A stretch of 64,000 bases of DNA from Elusimicrobiota bacterium (GTDB lineage: Bacteria; Elusimicrobiota; Elusimicrobia; UBA1565; UBA9628): NCBI GenBank assembly GCA_023213235.1, contig CP096137.1:2792908-2856907 (forward strand), read 5' to 3'. Positions 8,716-19,205 of this stretch are shown here, one piece after another. The notes under the pieces were generated by a model. The model did no database searches and was not told the origin of the DNA. It was given only the letters and a program-made list of their open reading frames with translations. The translations under genes and the position numbers were made by a program. Numbering within the stretch: the first letter of the stretch is position 1; the number at the start of each line of letters is the position of its first letter.

Positions 8716-8777
8716 GGTGTCAGGCCTTGCACTCTTGCAAAACTCCTGCACTTTGCAAGAGTGCAAGGCCTGACACC
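8716..8777. repeat. Perfect 26-bp inverted repeat (REP-like hairpin)
   Basis: GGTGTCAGGCCTTGCACTCT and six further bases (8716-8741) are exactly reverse-complemented at 8752-8777, with a 10-base loop. It sits between convergent genes. It shares the GGTGTCAGGCCT end with the half element at 27376 and resembles the hairpins at 11669, 27808 and 38249. There is no T-run, so it is not a typical intrinsic terminator, although it could act as a transcript end or stabiliser. Confidence 0.85.
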
Positions 8778-8791
8778 GACTCGGACGCCGG

Positions 8792-10764
8792 CTAGTCGGC
8801 TTTGATCGTCTCGACCTGGACGGTCAGGTGGCCGATCCCGTGCTTCTCCTTCAGGACGGCCTTCGCGGTCGCGAGGACCGCCTCGTGGTCGGCGCCCTCG
8901 CGGATGTAGACGATCGCCGTCAGCGAGTTCATGCGGGAGTTCAGCGCCCAGACGTGCAGGTCGCGCACCGAGGCCGCGCCGGGGATGGCGAGCAGGTCGG
9001 CCTCGATCTTGTCGAGATCGACGCCGTCGGGCACCGCGTCGATCAAGGTGTTCCAGGCCGGCTTGCCGAGCTCCCAGGCCACCCTCGCGAGCATCACGAG
9101 AATGAACGCGACGGCGACCGGCTCCACCCATAGCCAGCCGAGCAGGATCGCGGCGGCGGCGGAGAGGATCACGCCGACCGAGCCGACCGCGTCGGTGGCC
9201 GCGTGCAGGAACGCGCTCTTCATGCTCAGGCCGTCGTCCTTGTAGCGCCACAGGAGAGCCGCCGAGACCAAGTTCGCGGCCAGGCTCGACAGCGCGAACA
9301 GCGCGACGCTCCACGTCGCCGCCGCCCCGGGGTTGAACAGGCGCTGCCACGCTTCCGATCCCATCTCGAAGCCCATGAGGGCGATCGCGCCCGCCCCGAT
9401 CAAGGCGACGACCGGCTCGACCTTCAGGTAGCCGTAGGACTTGCGGGAGTTGGGCGGGCGCCGGGCGACCCAGAGAGAGATCAGCGCGGCCGCGCTGATC
9501 ATCTGGTCGGCGGCGAGGTGCATCGCGTCCGCCTTCAGCGCGACGCTGCCGGTCATCCACGCGCCGACGAACTCGACGACGACGAAGACCGCGGACACGG
9601 CGAGCGCGCGCTTGAGGGCGATCTCGCGCAGGGGGCTTTGCGTCTGGACGAGGTCCTCCGACGACGGAGCGCGGTGCAGGCCGAGGCCGGCGTGGCGGCG
9701 CTTGGACGCGGAGAGGGCCAGTTCGAGAGAGGAGCGCATGTGCGGCCGGCGCTCCGAGGCGAGCGCCCACTGCAGGGCCGCCTGCGCCTTCGGGTTCACC
9801 GCGTTCGAGAGAGCGGAGATCGCGGCGAGGCGGACGTCCTCCGAGGGGTCCATGGTCGCGGCCGCGCCGAGGGCTTCGACGGCCTCGGGAAGCCGGCGCG
9901 CGAGACGAGCCAGGAGAGGGTCGTCGCGGCGGCTTGGCGGGAGCCGGAGCGGGGGCTCGTGGCGAGCGTGCGGACGAGCTTCGGCTCGGCGGCGCGGGCG
10001 ACGTGGAGCAGCGACGCGAGGGCGGCGCGGCGCACGCGCGGGGACGGATCGTTTTCGTGGGCCCAGCCGAGAGTCGGAATCGTCTCGACGCGGCCGAGCG
10101 AACCCAGCAGGCGGGCGGCGGCGGCGCGGCGGGCGGGAGGTGAGCCGCGGTCGGTGAGGCGCGCGACGTAGCGCTGGACGAGGACGCCGTCGCGGTAGAG
10201 GGAGTAGACGGCGGCGGCGCCGGTCCAGCGCGCGAGGCGGCTCGTGAAGCGTTGGCCGACGGGGTGCAGTCGCGGGATGCGGACGGGCGTCGGGTTGTCG
10301 CCGTCCTTATCCGCTATTGAGGGAGCCGCGCGGGAGCCGTCGAAGAGGGCCGAGGCGTCCGGCAGAGCTCGCGCCTGCGGCGCGTCTGATGTGGGAACCG
10401 ATGATTCGCTGAACGGCAACGGCTTGAGGGCCGCGGGGACGGCGGCTTGGGGAATATTGGACGGCTTTGCCGCCGCCGGAACGGCGGCGGCGACGTTTAA
10501 CGCCGACGGAACGGCGGACGGAATGAGGATCGGAGCCGGGGCGGACAACGACAACGGCGACGGATTATCAACGGCAACGCCGAGAGTGCCCGCGGGAAGC
10601 ACGGAATTCAGGAGAGGAGCGGGGGCGGACGTCCTCAGCGGCGATCCGATGGCGGGCACGGAATGCACAGAGCTGGTCGCGCTCCGCGCGACCTGTGCGA
10701 CGGCCTCCGCGGGGAGCACGGAAAGCATGAGGGAAACGGCGAGCGTGAACGACAACGTCTTCAT
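8792..10764 (-). CDS. Exported HEAT-repeat region fused to a cation diffusion facilitator transporter
   Basis: 657 residues after adding one base in the GGG run at 9918-9920; without it the gene splits into two frames. It opens with a signal peptide (MKTLSFTLAVSLMLSVLPAE) and a long Ala/Pro/Ser/Leu linker containing NSVLPAG and LFDGSR. HEAT-like repeats follow (e.g. DPSEDVRLAAISALSNA). The last ~300 residues are a CDF metal-efflux domain with six membrane helices, the metal-site helices ALKADAMHLAADQ and FLHAATDAVGSVG, and a ferredoxin-like cytoplasmic tail (DLHVWALNS). CDF proteins exchange Zn2+, Co2+ or similar ions for protons. The fusion is unusual. TATAAT at 10771-10776 lies 6 bases before the ATG. 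Confidence 0.8.
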
Positions 10765-10853
10765 GAACCCATTATAAGGATGCTGCCGCTGCGCGGCATG
10801 AGCCGAACGGGCACATTTTGGGGGCCAGACGGCCCCGTTTTGTACAATGCCGC

Positions 10854-11663
10854 ATGACGAAATTCCTCCTTTTACTTTGGCTCGTCTCGCCCGCCGCCCT
10901 TCGGGCGGCGAACGACGCGACGCCGCTGATCTTCACGTTGGGCGATAAGGAAGTGTTGCGCGTCGCCGCGTCCGACATGGCCAAAAGGCCGAACGCGCGC
11001 ACGATCGAGATTTTCGATCCGGCGTTCAAGAAACCGAAGAAGTACCGAGCCGTGCCGGTGAAGGACCTGCTCACCGCCGCCTTCGGCGGCGCGTGGAGCG
11101 AGAACGCGCTGGGCGAGCTGTTCTTCGACGCGTTGGACGGCTACCGCTCCCACGCCAAGGTGTCGGTCTTGATGCAGAGCGGCGGAATGATCGCGTTCGA
11201 GGATCTCGACGCCGCCGGCTGGGAGGCGATTCCGAACAAGGGAATGACTCCCGCTCCTTATTATCTCGTCTGGACGGGGCCGGAGCAGAAGCCCAAGAGC
11301 GGGTACCCGTGGCCTTGGGCGGTGGTTGGGGTCAAGATGGCGATTCTCGAGGACGAGTACCCCAACGCGCTGCCGAAAGGCGCCGGGCCGGACTCGGCCC
11401 CCGCGCGGGGCTGGGCGGTGTTCAAGCGCTCGTGCATTTCGTGCCACTCGATGAGCGGCCACGGCGGCACCGTCGGTCCCGACCTCAACGCGCCGCGCGG
11501 CATCACGCGCTATCAGCGCCGGTCGTTCCTCAAGAAGTTCATCAAGCAGGCCTCCGCCTTCCGCCACACCAAGATGCCCGACTTCGGCGAGCTCGAGCCC
11601 AAGGAGCTCTCCGACCTCATGGCCTACTTCGACCACATGTCGGACCTCCACGGCACGAAGTAA
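10854..11663 (+). CDS. Exported c-type cytochrome with an N-terminal sulfite-oxidase-fold-like region
   Basis: 269 residues starting MTKFLLLLWLVSPAALRA, a clear signal peptide; an upstream in-frame ATG would spoil it. Residues ~25-175 resemble the molybdopterin-binding oxidoreductase fold, but I see no catalytic cysteine for the cofactor. Residues ~185-265 form a class I cytochrome c domain with the haem site CISCH and a likely axial Met in KMPDF. It acts in the periplasm. It sits just before the xanthine dehydrogenase operon, so it could accept electrons from purine oxidation, but that is only positional inference. TACAAT at 10843-10848 ends 5 bases before the ATG. Confidence 0.8.
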   Translation: MTKFLLLLWLVSPAALRAANDATPLIFTLGDKEVLRVAASDMAKRPNARTIEIFDPAFKKPKKYRAVPVKDLLTAAFGGAWSENALGELFFDALDGYRSHAKVSVLMQSGGMIAFEDLDAAGWEAIPNKGMTPAPYYLVWTGPEQKPKSGYPWPWAVVGVKMAILEDEYPNALPKGAGPDSAPARGWAVFKRSCISCHSMSGHGGTVGPDLNAPRGITRYQRRSFLKKFIKQASAFRHTKMPDFGELEPKELSDLMAYFDHMSDLHGTK

Positions 11664-11668
11664 TCTGC

Positions 11669-11738
11669 AACAACGGTGCCAGGCGTTGAAGTTGCACTTT
11701 CGCGGAATTTGCAACCGCAACGTCTGGCACCAGTGTTG
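11669..11738. repeat. Imperfect REP-like hairpin
   Basis: AACAACGGTGCCAGGCGTTG pairs imperfectly with CAACGTCTGGCACCAGTGTT near the right end, and GTTGCA pairs with TGCAAC in the middle. The tip GGTGCCAGGCGTT matches the GGTGTCAGGCCT end of the other hairpins. It lies between the cytochrome gene and the xanthine dehydrogenase operon, just upstream of that operon's -10. Confidence 0.7.
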
Positions 11739-11767
11739 TAAATAGGTCTTTTGCTAAGATTGGCGTC

Positions 11768-13939
<2,172 letters not shown>

Positions 13940-13943
<4 letters not shown>

Positions 13944-14401
13944 TCAAGCTCACCGTCAACGGCAAGAAGAAGTCCTTCGCCGGGGCGCCGTTCAAGCGCC
14001 TCATCGACGCCCTGCGCGAGGACTTCGCGCTGACCGGCACGAAGGAAGGCTGCGGCGAGGGCGAGTGCGGCGCCTGCACCGTCCTCGTCGACGGCGAGCC
14101 CGTGAACTCGTGCCTGATCCCCGTGTGCCAGACCGAGGGAAAGAAGGTCGAGACCATCGAGTCGCTCGGGACGCCCGAGAAACTCTCCAAGCTCCAGGCC
14201 GGTTTCCTCGCCTGCGGCGGCGCGCAGTGCGGCATCTGCACGCCGGGCATGCTGATGACGGCGCACGCGCACCTCAAGGGCGGCGGCAAATGCGACGACA
14301 AGTCCGTGCGCACCGCGCTCGCCGGCAACCTGTGCCGCTGCACGGGCTACCAGGACATCGTGAAGTCCGTCGTCGCCGCCGCCAAGGGGAAGAAGAAGTG
14401 A
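13940..14401 (+). CDS. xdhC: Xanthine dehydrogenase, [2Fe-2S] subunit
   Basis: 153 residues with two [2Fe-2S] clusters: the plant-ferredoxin type set CGEGECGAC...C at ~44-64 and the helical set CGGAQCGIC...CRC near 95-135. It carries electrons from the molybdenum site to FAD. It overlaps the gene before it by 4 bases (ATGA) and the FAD gene after it (GTGA), as in other three-gene xanthine dehydrogenase operons. Intact frame. The E. coli symbol xdhC is used; it must not be confused with the XdhC maturation factor encoded at 25091-25966. Confidence 0.9.
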
Positions 14402-15260
14402 GAGGCGACGCGAAGTCGATGACCGTGCTCTCGCCGCGCGGCGCGGCCGAGGCCGTCGCGGCCTACGCGAAGGCGCCCGCCGCGCTCCCGCTCGCCGGCG
14501 GCACCGACCTCATGGTCGGTTGGAACGTCGGCGTGCTCAACAACCGGACGATCCTCGACCTTTCGCGCGTCTCCGAGTGGAAGAAGATCAAGGCTTCGGC
14601 TTCCGGCGTCGAAATCGGCAGTCTCGTCACCCACTCCGCGATCCAGACGCATCCCGTCGTCGCCAGGCGCTTCCCGCTGCTCGCCGCCGCCTGCGCCACC
14701 GTCGGCGCCGCGCAGATCCAGAACCGCGGCACGCTCGGCGGCAACATCGCCAACGCCTCCCCGCCGGCGACACCTTCCCGCCCCTCTCCGTCTACGAGGC
14801 CGTCGTGCGCGTGCTCGGCCCCGCCGGCCGCCGCGAGGTGCCGCTGCTCGAGATCTTCAAGGGGGTCAAGAAGACCCACCTCGCGCCCGGCGAGCTGATC
14901 GAGTCGATCTTCCTCCCCTTCCCCAAGCCCGGCGCGCGCGGCGCCTTCCGCAAGGTCGGCACGCGCATGGCGCAGGCGATCTCGAAGACCATGTTCGCGG
15001 GGATCATCTGGACGGATAAAAAGAAAATCGTCCATGAGGCGCGCTTGGCCTTCGGGTCGATGGCGCCCACGGTGAAACGACTCAAAGCGGCCGAAGCCTA
15101 TCTCAAGGGCAAGCGGCTGACGGACGAGACGATTAGGGCGGCCGCGGACCTGCTGGCCGGCGACGTCTCTCCGATCGACGATATCAGGTCCACCCGGGAG
15201 TATCGCCTCGTGGTCTCCCGCAACCTGCTCGTCGCATTCCTCAAGGGAGAAGTGAAATGA
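14398..15260 (+). CDS. xdhB: Xanthine dehydrogenase, FAD-binding subunit
   Basis: 287 residues from the GTG at 14398 (ATG at 14419 also possible), after adding one C in CCCC at 14760-14763. It has the PCMH-type FAD motifs LPLAGGTDLMVG and TLGGNIANAS, then a CO-dehydrogenase flavoprotein C-terminal domain (FRKVGTRMAQAISK). It passes electrons from the FeS subunit to the final acceptor, usually NAD+. It overlaps its neighbours by 4 bases on both sides, so the three subunits should be made in step. Confidence 0.88.
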
Positions 15261-16605
15261 AGCCCCAGCCCACCCTCGACTCCAAGTCCCTGAAGTCCGC
15301 GCTCTCCGCGCTCACGAAGCAGAACGCCGCGCACATGAAGCGCTTCCCCGGCGACTCCTTCGCCCGCCAGCCCGTGCACACCGTGTACGGCGGCGCCCAC
15401 CTCTTCAAGTCCGATCTCGCCAGGAAGCTCGGCGAGCTGTCGCTGCGCGCGCTGTCGCGCTACGCGCCGGACGCGATCACGTTCTCGAGAGCCCTCGCCA
15501 TGGACGAGATTCTCGGCATGAAGGTCTACGACCGCGTCGTCGAGAAGTTGAAAAGAGAAGCCGTTGAAGACTTCCGGATCGATTTCGAGGATGGGTATGG
15601 AAATCGGCCCGATTCCGAAGAGGATTCCCATGCCGTTTCGGCCGCGGAGGAAGTCGCCAAGGGTTTCCATGACGGGACCCTTCCGCCGTTCATCGGCATC
15701 CGGATCAAGACGTTCTCCAATGAATTGGCCATGCGATCGGCCCGGACCCTCGATATTTTCTTGACGACGTTGATCCGTTCCACCAAGGGACGACTCCCCG
15801 ATAATTTCGTCATCACCCTCCCCAAAATCGTCCACGTCGGACAAGCCTCCGCGCTGACCAAGATTCTCGACGCGTTCGAGAAGAAAAGAAATTGCGCCCC
15901 GGCACCTTGAAGGTCGAGCTCATGGTCGAGACTCCCCAGTCGATCATCGGCTTCGACGGCTCCGCGCCCCTGCGCGCGATGGTCGACGCGCTCAACGGCC
16001 GCTGCACGAGCGCCCACTTCGGCACCTACGACTACACGGCTTCCTGCAACATCACCGCCGCGCACCAGCGCATGGACCATCCGTCCTGCGACTTCGCCAA
16101 GCAGGTGATGCAGGTGACCTTGGCCGGCACGGGCGTGAACATGTCCGACGGCGCGACGAACGTGATGCCCGTCGGCCCGAATCGCGCTCCGGCCGGCGGC
16201 TTCCTCTCCGCCGAGGAGGACCGCGAGAACCTCGAGGCCGTGCGCCGCGCGTGGAAGCTGCACTACGACCACGCGATGCACTCCCTCGTCGGCGGCTTCT
16301 ACCAGGGCTGGGACCTCCATCCCGCCCAGCTGCCGACGCGCTACGGCGCCGTCTACGCGTTCTTCCTCGGGGGCCTCGCCCCGGCGACGGCGCGCCTGAA
16401 GAACTTCATCGAGAAGGCCGCTCAGGCGACCCTCGTCGACGACGTGTTCGACGACGCCGCGACGGGCCAGGGCCTCCTCAACTACTTCCTGCGCGCGCGC
16501 AACTGCGGCGCGATCACCGAGGCCGAGGCCTCCGCGACGGGCCTCACGCCCGAGGAGTTCGCCTCGCGCTCCTTCCTCAAGATTTTGGAGGGGCGGCGCA
16601 GATAA
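15257..16605 (+). CDS. CitE/HpcH-type lyase-like protein (DUF6986-like)
   Basis: 449 residues after one base is restored in the A-rich run near 15888-15891. The sequence fits a TIM-barrel of the HpcH/HpaI aldolase and citrate-lyase-beta group: RIDFEDGYGNRPDSEED supplies acidic metal ligands and LKVELMVETPQSI matches the barrel strand with a catalytic glutamate. It starts 4 bases inside the FAD subunit gene, so it belongs to the xanthine dehydrogenase operon. Malyl-CoA-lyase and malate-synthase relatives handle glyoxylate, an end product of allantoin breakdown, which makes a carbon-assimilation role plausible. No substrate can be read from the sequence. Family placement moderate, function open. 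Confidence 0.6.
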
Positions 16606-17318
16606 TGAGCCTCGGGCGCGCGCTGCTGCTGGCGCTCGCGCTTCCGCTCGCGGCCGGCACCGCGGGGACGGGCGAGTCCGGCACGCTCGATCCGGCCGGC
16701 ACCGGCGGCGCGACGGGCCCGCTCCTGGGAGCCCTCAAGCACGTCCAGCTCAAGCACGAGCGCGCGTGCCTCGCCGGCATCAAGGCCTGGGTCAACATCT
16801 ACGTCGATCCCAACAAAGGCGCCGTCAAGGAGGACCCGCGCTGCCATCCGGGTTCCTTCAACGAATTCTCCTACCTCTTCTACTCCCCGGACAAGCCCCG
16901 GCGCATCATCGTCATGGTCAACCAGCCGATCGGCTCCGGACCGATCTGCATGGCCCCGCTCTACGGGCATTTCGACGACAACTATCCCGGCGACGATCCG
17001 ACCCGCGGAGAGCGCGTCCCTGCGACCTGCATCGCGGACTTCAGCGTCGACACGGCAAAGGCGCTCGCCGTCGCCGGCGCCAACGGCCTCGGCCTGGGAA
17101 CCACGACCACCTACCTGATGCGCCTGGTCTACGCCGAGACCGGCACCGAGCCCGACTGGAAAGACAAGCTCCTTCGCCGCAAGGTGTTCTGGGTCGTCTC
17201 CGTGGATCCCCGGGAGCACCGGAACGTGCGCGAATACCTCGTCGACGCCCAGACCGGCGCGTTTCTGAAATCGCGCCCGGGCACGTGGGCACGCGGCGCC
17301 GGACCCCTGAAGTACTAG
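16605..17318 (+). CDS. Exported hypothetical protein
   Basis: 237 residues beginning with a signal peptide (MSLGRALLLALALPLAAG) and a short Gly/Thr-rich linker. The body has four scattered cysteines (ACLAG, RCHPG, ICMAP, TCIAD) that could form two disulfides, and ends with a PepSY-like strand pair (FWVVSVDPREHRNVREYLVD). It overlaps the lyase gene by one base (TAATG), so it is probably the last gene of the xanthine dehydrogenase operon. No known family assigned. Confidence 0.65.
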   Translation: MSLGRALLLALALPLAAGTAGTGESGTLDPAGTGGATGPLLGALKHVQLKHERACLAGIKAWVNIYVDPNKGAVKEDPRCHPGSFNEFSYLFYSPDKPRRIIVMVNQPIGSGPICMAPLYGHFDDNYPGDDPTRGERVPATCIADFSVDTAKALAVAGANGLGLGTTTTYLMRLVYAETGTEPDWKDKLLRRKVFWVVSVDPREHRNVREYLVDAQTGAFLKSRPGTWARGAGPLKY

Positions 17319-17388
17319 GACCATTGCCGCCGGCCTGGGGGCCGAAAGCACCTGCCCCTCGGGCCGCCTCCGGGGCTATCATCGCTGT

Positions 17389-18465
17389 ATGAGGAAGATT
17401 CTCGTCCTGGCCTGCGCCCTGTCCGCCGGCCTCGCGTCCGCCCAGAACGTCCGCGTGCAGACCGGCTCCCCGGCGAGCCCGGTGACGCCCATCCTGCCCT
17501 TCTCGGCCGCTCCCGGCGGCGCCGCGCTGACGCCGTCGCTGTCCGGCCTCGGCCTTTCGCCGTCGCTGTCCGCTCCCTCGATCTCCGCGCCGTCGATCAT
17601 CGCCGCGCCCGTCGCCGCGCTCCGGCCGCAGGCGCTCGCCGCGATCAAGCCCGCGGCCGCGATCGCCGCGGCCCGGCCCGACGCCGTCCAGGCGAAGGCC
17701 GTCGCAAACGAGGCGCCGCTCGCTTTGAACGTCCTCTCTCAGGCCGCCTCGGTCGGCGAGAACAAGAACTCGACGCCCGCGTCGCGCAACGACGCGCTGT
17801 TCGACGGCGCCGTCGCGCGCGCGCCGTCGGACGACGCCGTCGTCGCGGCCGCTCCCGCGCGCCGCGGCTCGTTCCTCAAGAAAGCGGCCCTCGGCGCCGC
17901 GGTCTGGATCGCCCACCCCGGCATCGCCTTGGCCGCCGCTCCGCAGGCCTCGGTCGAGCCCGGCGCGATGGCCCTCGTCGGCAACTACGGCCCGCTCTCC
18001 GTCATGATCGCCGCCGTGCTCGGCGCGCTGTTCGGCCTGTGGCAGGCGCGCTCGAAGGACGGCTCGCCCGCCAACGCGGGCCAGGCGCTGTCGGGCTCGC
18101 TGAGCGCGGGCGCCATCGCCGGCGCCGCCGCGTACGTCGTGCTCGACCTGACCAAGCTCGCCTTCCTCGGCGCGGGCGCCACCGCCCTGGCGCCGCTCAC
18201 CGCCGCGGTCGCGACGGCCGCGCTCGCCCAGACCGCCTTCGCCGCCAAGTTCATGGACCCGGCCACGACGCCGGCCGACCGCATCATCGGCGCCTTTCCC
18301 GCCGTGGCGGCGGCCTTCGGCCTCTCCGTCGGGGCGATCGCCTTCCTGCCCGCTTTGCCGATGCTGACGGTCGCCACGTGGGCGATCATGCTCACCGGAG
18401 CCGCGACCGCGCTGTACACCGCGATGTTCCGCCTCGAGAAATCCGTCGCCGGGGGCCCGCGTTGA
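17389..18465 (+). CDS. Exported/membrane protein with Ala/Pro/Ser linker and C-terminal helices
   Basis: 358 residues. Signal peptide MRKILVLACALSAGLASAQ is followed by a ~90-residue linker of Ser/Pro/Ala/Leu repeats (GLSPSLSAPSISAPSI), then the block NDALFDGAVARAP. The second half holds five or six hydrophobic helices rich in Ala and Gly. The first part matches the N-terminal design seen at 10764, 35927 and 58187. Function unknown. TATCAT at 17377-17382 ends 6 bases before ATG. The next small membrane gene overlaps by one base. Confidence 0.65.
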   Translation: MRKILVLACALSAGLASAQNVRVQTGSPASPVTPILPFSAAPGGAALTPSLSGLGLSPSLSAPSISAPSIIAAPVAALRPQALAAIKPAAAIAAARPDAVQAKAVANEAPLALNVLSQAASVGENKNSTPASRNDALFDGAVARAPSDDAVVAAAPARRGSFLKKAALGAAVWIAHPGIALAAAPQASVEPGAMALVGNYGPLSVMIAAVLGALFGLWQARSKDGSPANAGQALSGSLSAGAIAGAAAYVVLDLTKLAFLGAGATALAPLTAAVATAALAQTAFAAKFMDPATTPADRIIGAFPAVAAAFGLSVGAIAFLPALPMLTVATWAIMLTGAATALYTAMFRLEKSVAGGPR

Positions 18466-18647
18466 TGGGCCGCGGCTTCGTGCTGCAGGCGCTGATGACG
18501 GGCCTGGCCGTCGCGCTCGGCCCGACGGCCTACGGCTGGTTCTTCTTCGCGCTCGGCATGACGGGCTTCGCCGGCGTCATGTACGCGACCGGCCGCGAGG
18601 TCGTGGCCGCGGCCCGCGCTCTCCTCGAGCGCTCCAAGAAGCCCTAG
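18465..18647 (+). CDS. Small two-helix membrane protein
   Basis: 60 residues (begins MGRGFVLQALMTG) with two transmembrane helices, coupled to the gene above by TGATG. No family recognised. Its TAG stop interlocks with the stop of the convergent DUF5989 gene in the tetranucleotide CTAG (18644-18647). Confidence 0.6.
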   Translation: MGRGFVLQALMTGLAVALGPTAYGWFFFALGMTGFAGVMYATGREVVAAARALLERSKKP

Positions 18648-18793
18648 AACAGGGTGTAGATGAAGGGCGCCGCGGCCGGAGTGGCCGCGATGTAAAACAG
18701 CAGCCCGAGAAGAAGCAGCGCCACGACGAGCGGCGCGATGATCAGGGCCTTGCGCCGCTTCATGAAGACGGCGATCTGCTTCAGCGTCTCCAT
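18644..18793 (-). CDS. DUF5989-type one-helix protein
   Basis: 49 residues: a short amphipathic start with basic residues (METLKQIAVFMKRRKALI), one membrane helix (IAPLVVALLLLGLLFYIAA) and the ending PFIYTLF. This matches the tiny DUF5989 proteins that accompany NodU/CmcH carbamoyltransferases and SxtJ. It overlaps the SxtJ-like gene by one base (TGATG). Role unknown; presumably a membrane partner of the carbamoyltransferase. Confidence 0.75.
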   Translation of the reverse strand: METLKQIAVFMKRRKALIIAPLVVALLLLGLLFYIAATPAAAPFIYTLF

Positions 18794-19205
18794 CAGAACA
18801 GCCTCCGGGCCGACTCGGCCGGGTCCCGCGCCGGCTTCTCTTCCCAGTACGTCTCCGCGGCCGGGTCGGCGCCGAGCGGCAACGCCTTCCAGCCGGCCAG
18901 CTTCAGGATCCACGCGTAGGGCGTGAACACCGCGTAGTAGAGGATACCGCAGATCACCCACAGGTTGATCACGCCCAGGACGCGCGCGACGGGCATCCAG
19001 ACCGCGAACAGCGGGCGGAAGATCAGCGGGGCGGCCGCGGCGAAGCACAGGCTCGCCGCGCCGAGCGAGAGCAGCGCCCGCGGGTGATGGCCGCGCCAGG
19101 CGAAAAGAAGAGGATCAAGCCGAGGCCGGTCCCGAACCCGCGCAAGGCCCGCCGCTCGCGCTCCTCCGGCGGGAGCGGGTTCAGTCGGGAGCGAAGGTCG
19201 TCCAC
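18793..19205 (-). CDS. SxtJ-family membrane protein
   Basis: 137 residues from the GTG at 19205 once a T is restored in the TTTT run (19103-19106 on the plus strand). The repaired order is a charged start (LNPLPPEERERRALRGFG), three hydrophobic helices, a helix reading MPVARVLGVINLWVICGILY, and the tail DPAAETYWEEK. This is the SxtJ pattern named from saxitoxin clusters, where it follows the carbamoyltransferase SxtI. Here it overlaps the carbamoyltransferase gene by 25 bases. Biochemical role not established in the family. Confidence 0.75.

Noticed and set aside
8716..8777. Rho-independent terminator
   Set aside because: The stem is long and strong but there is no T-run after either arm, and the outer sequence recurs elsewhere as a repeat family.
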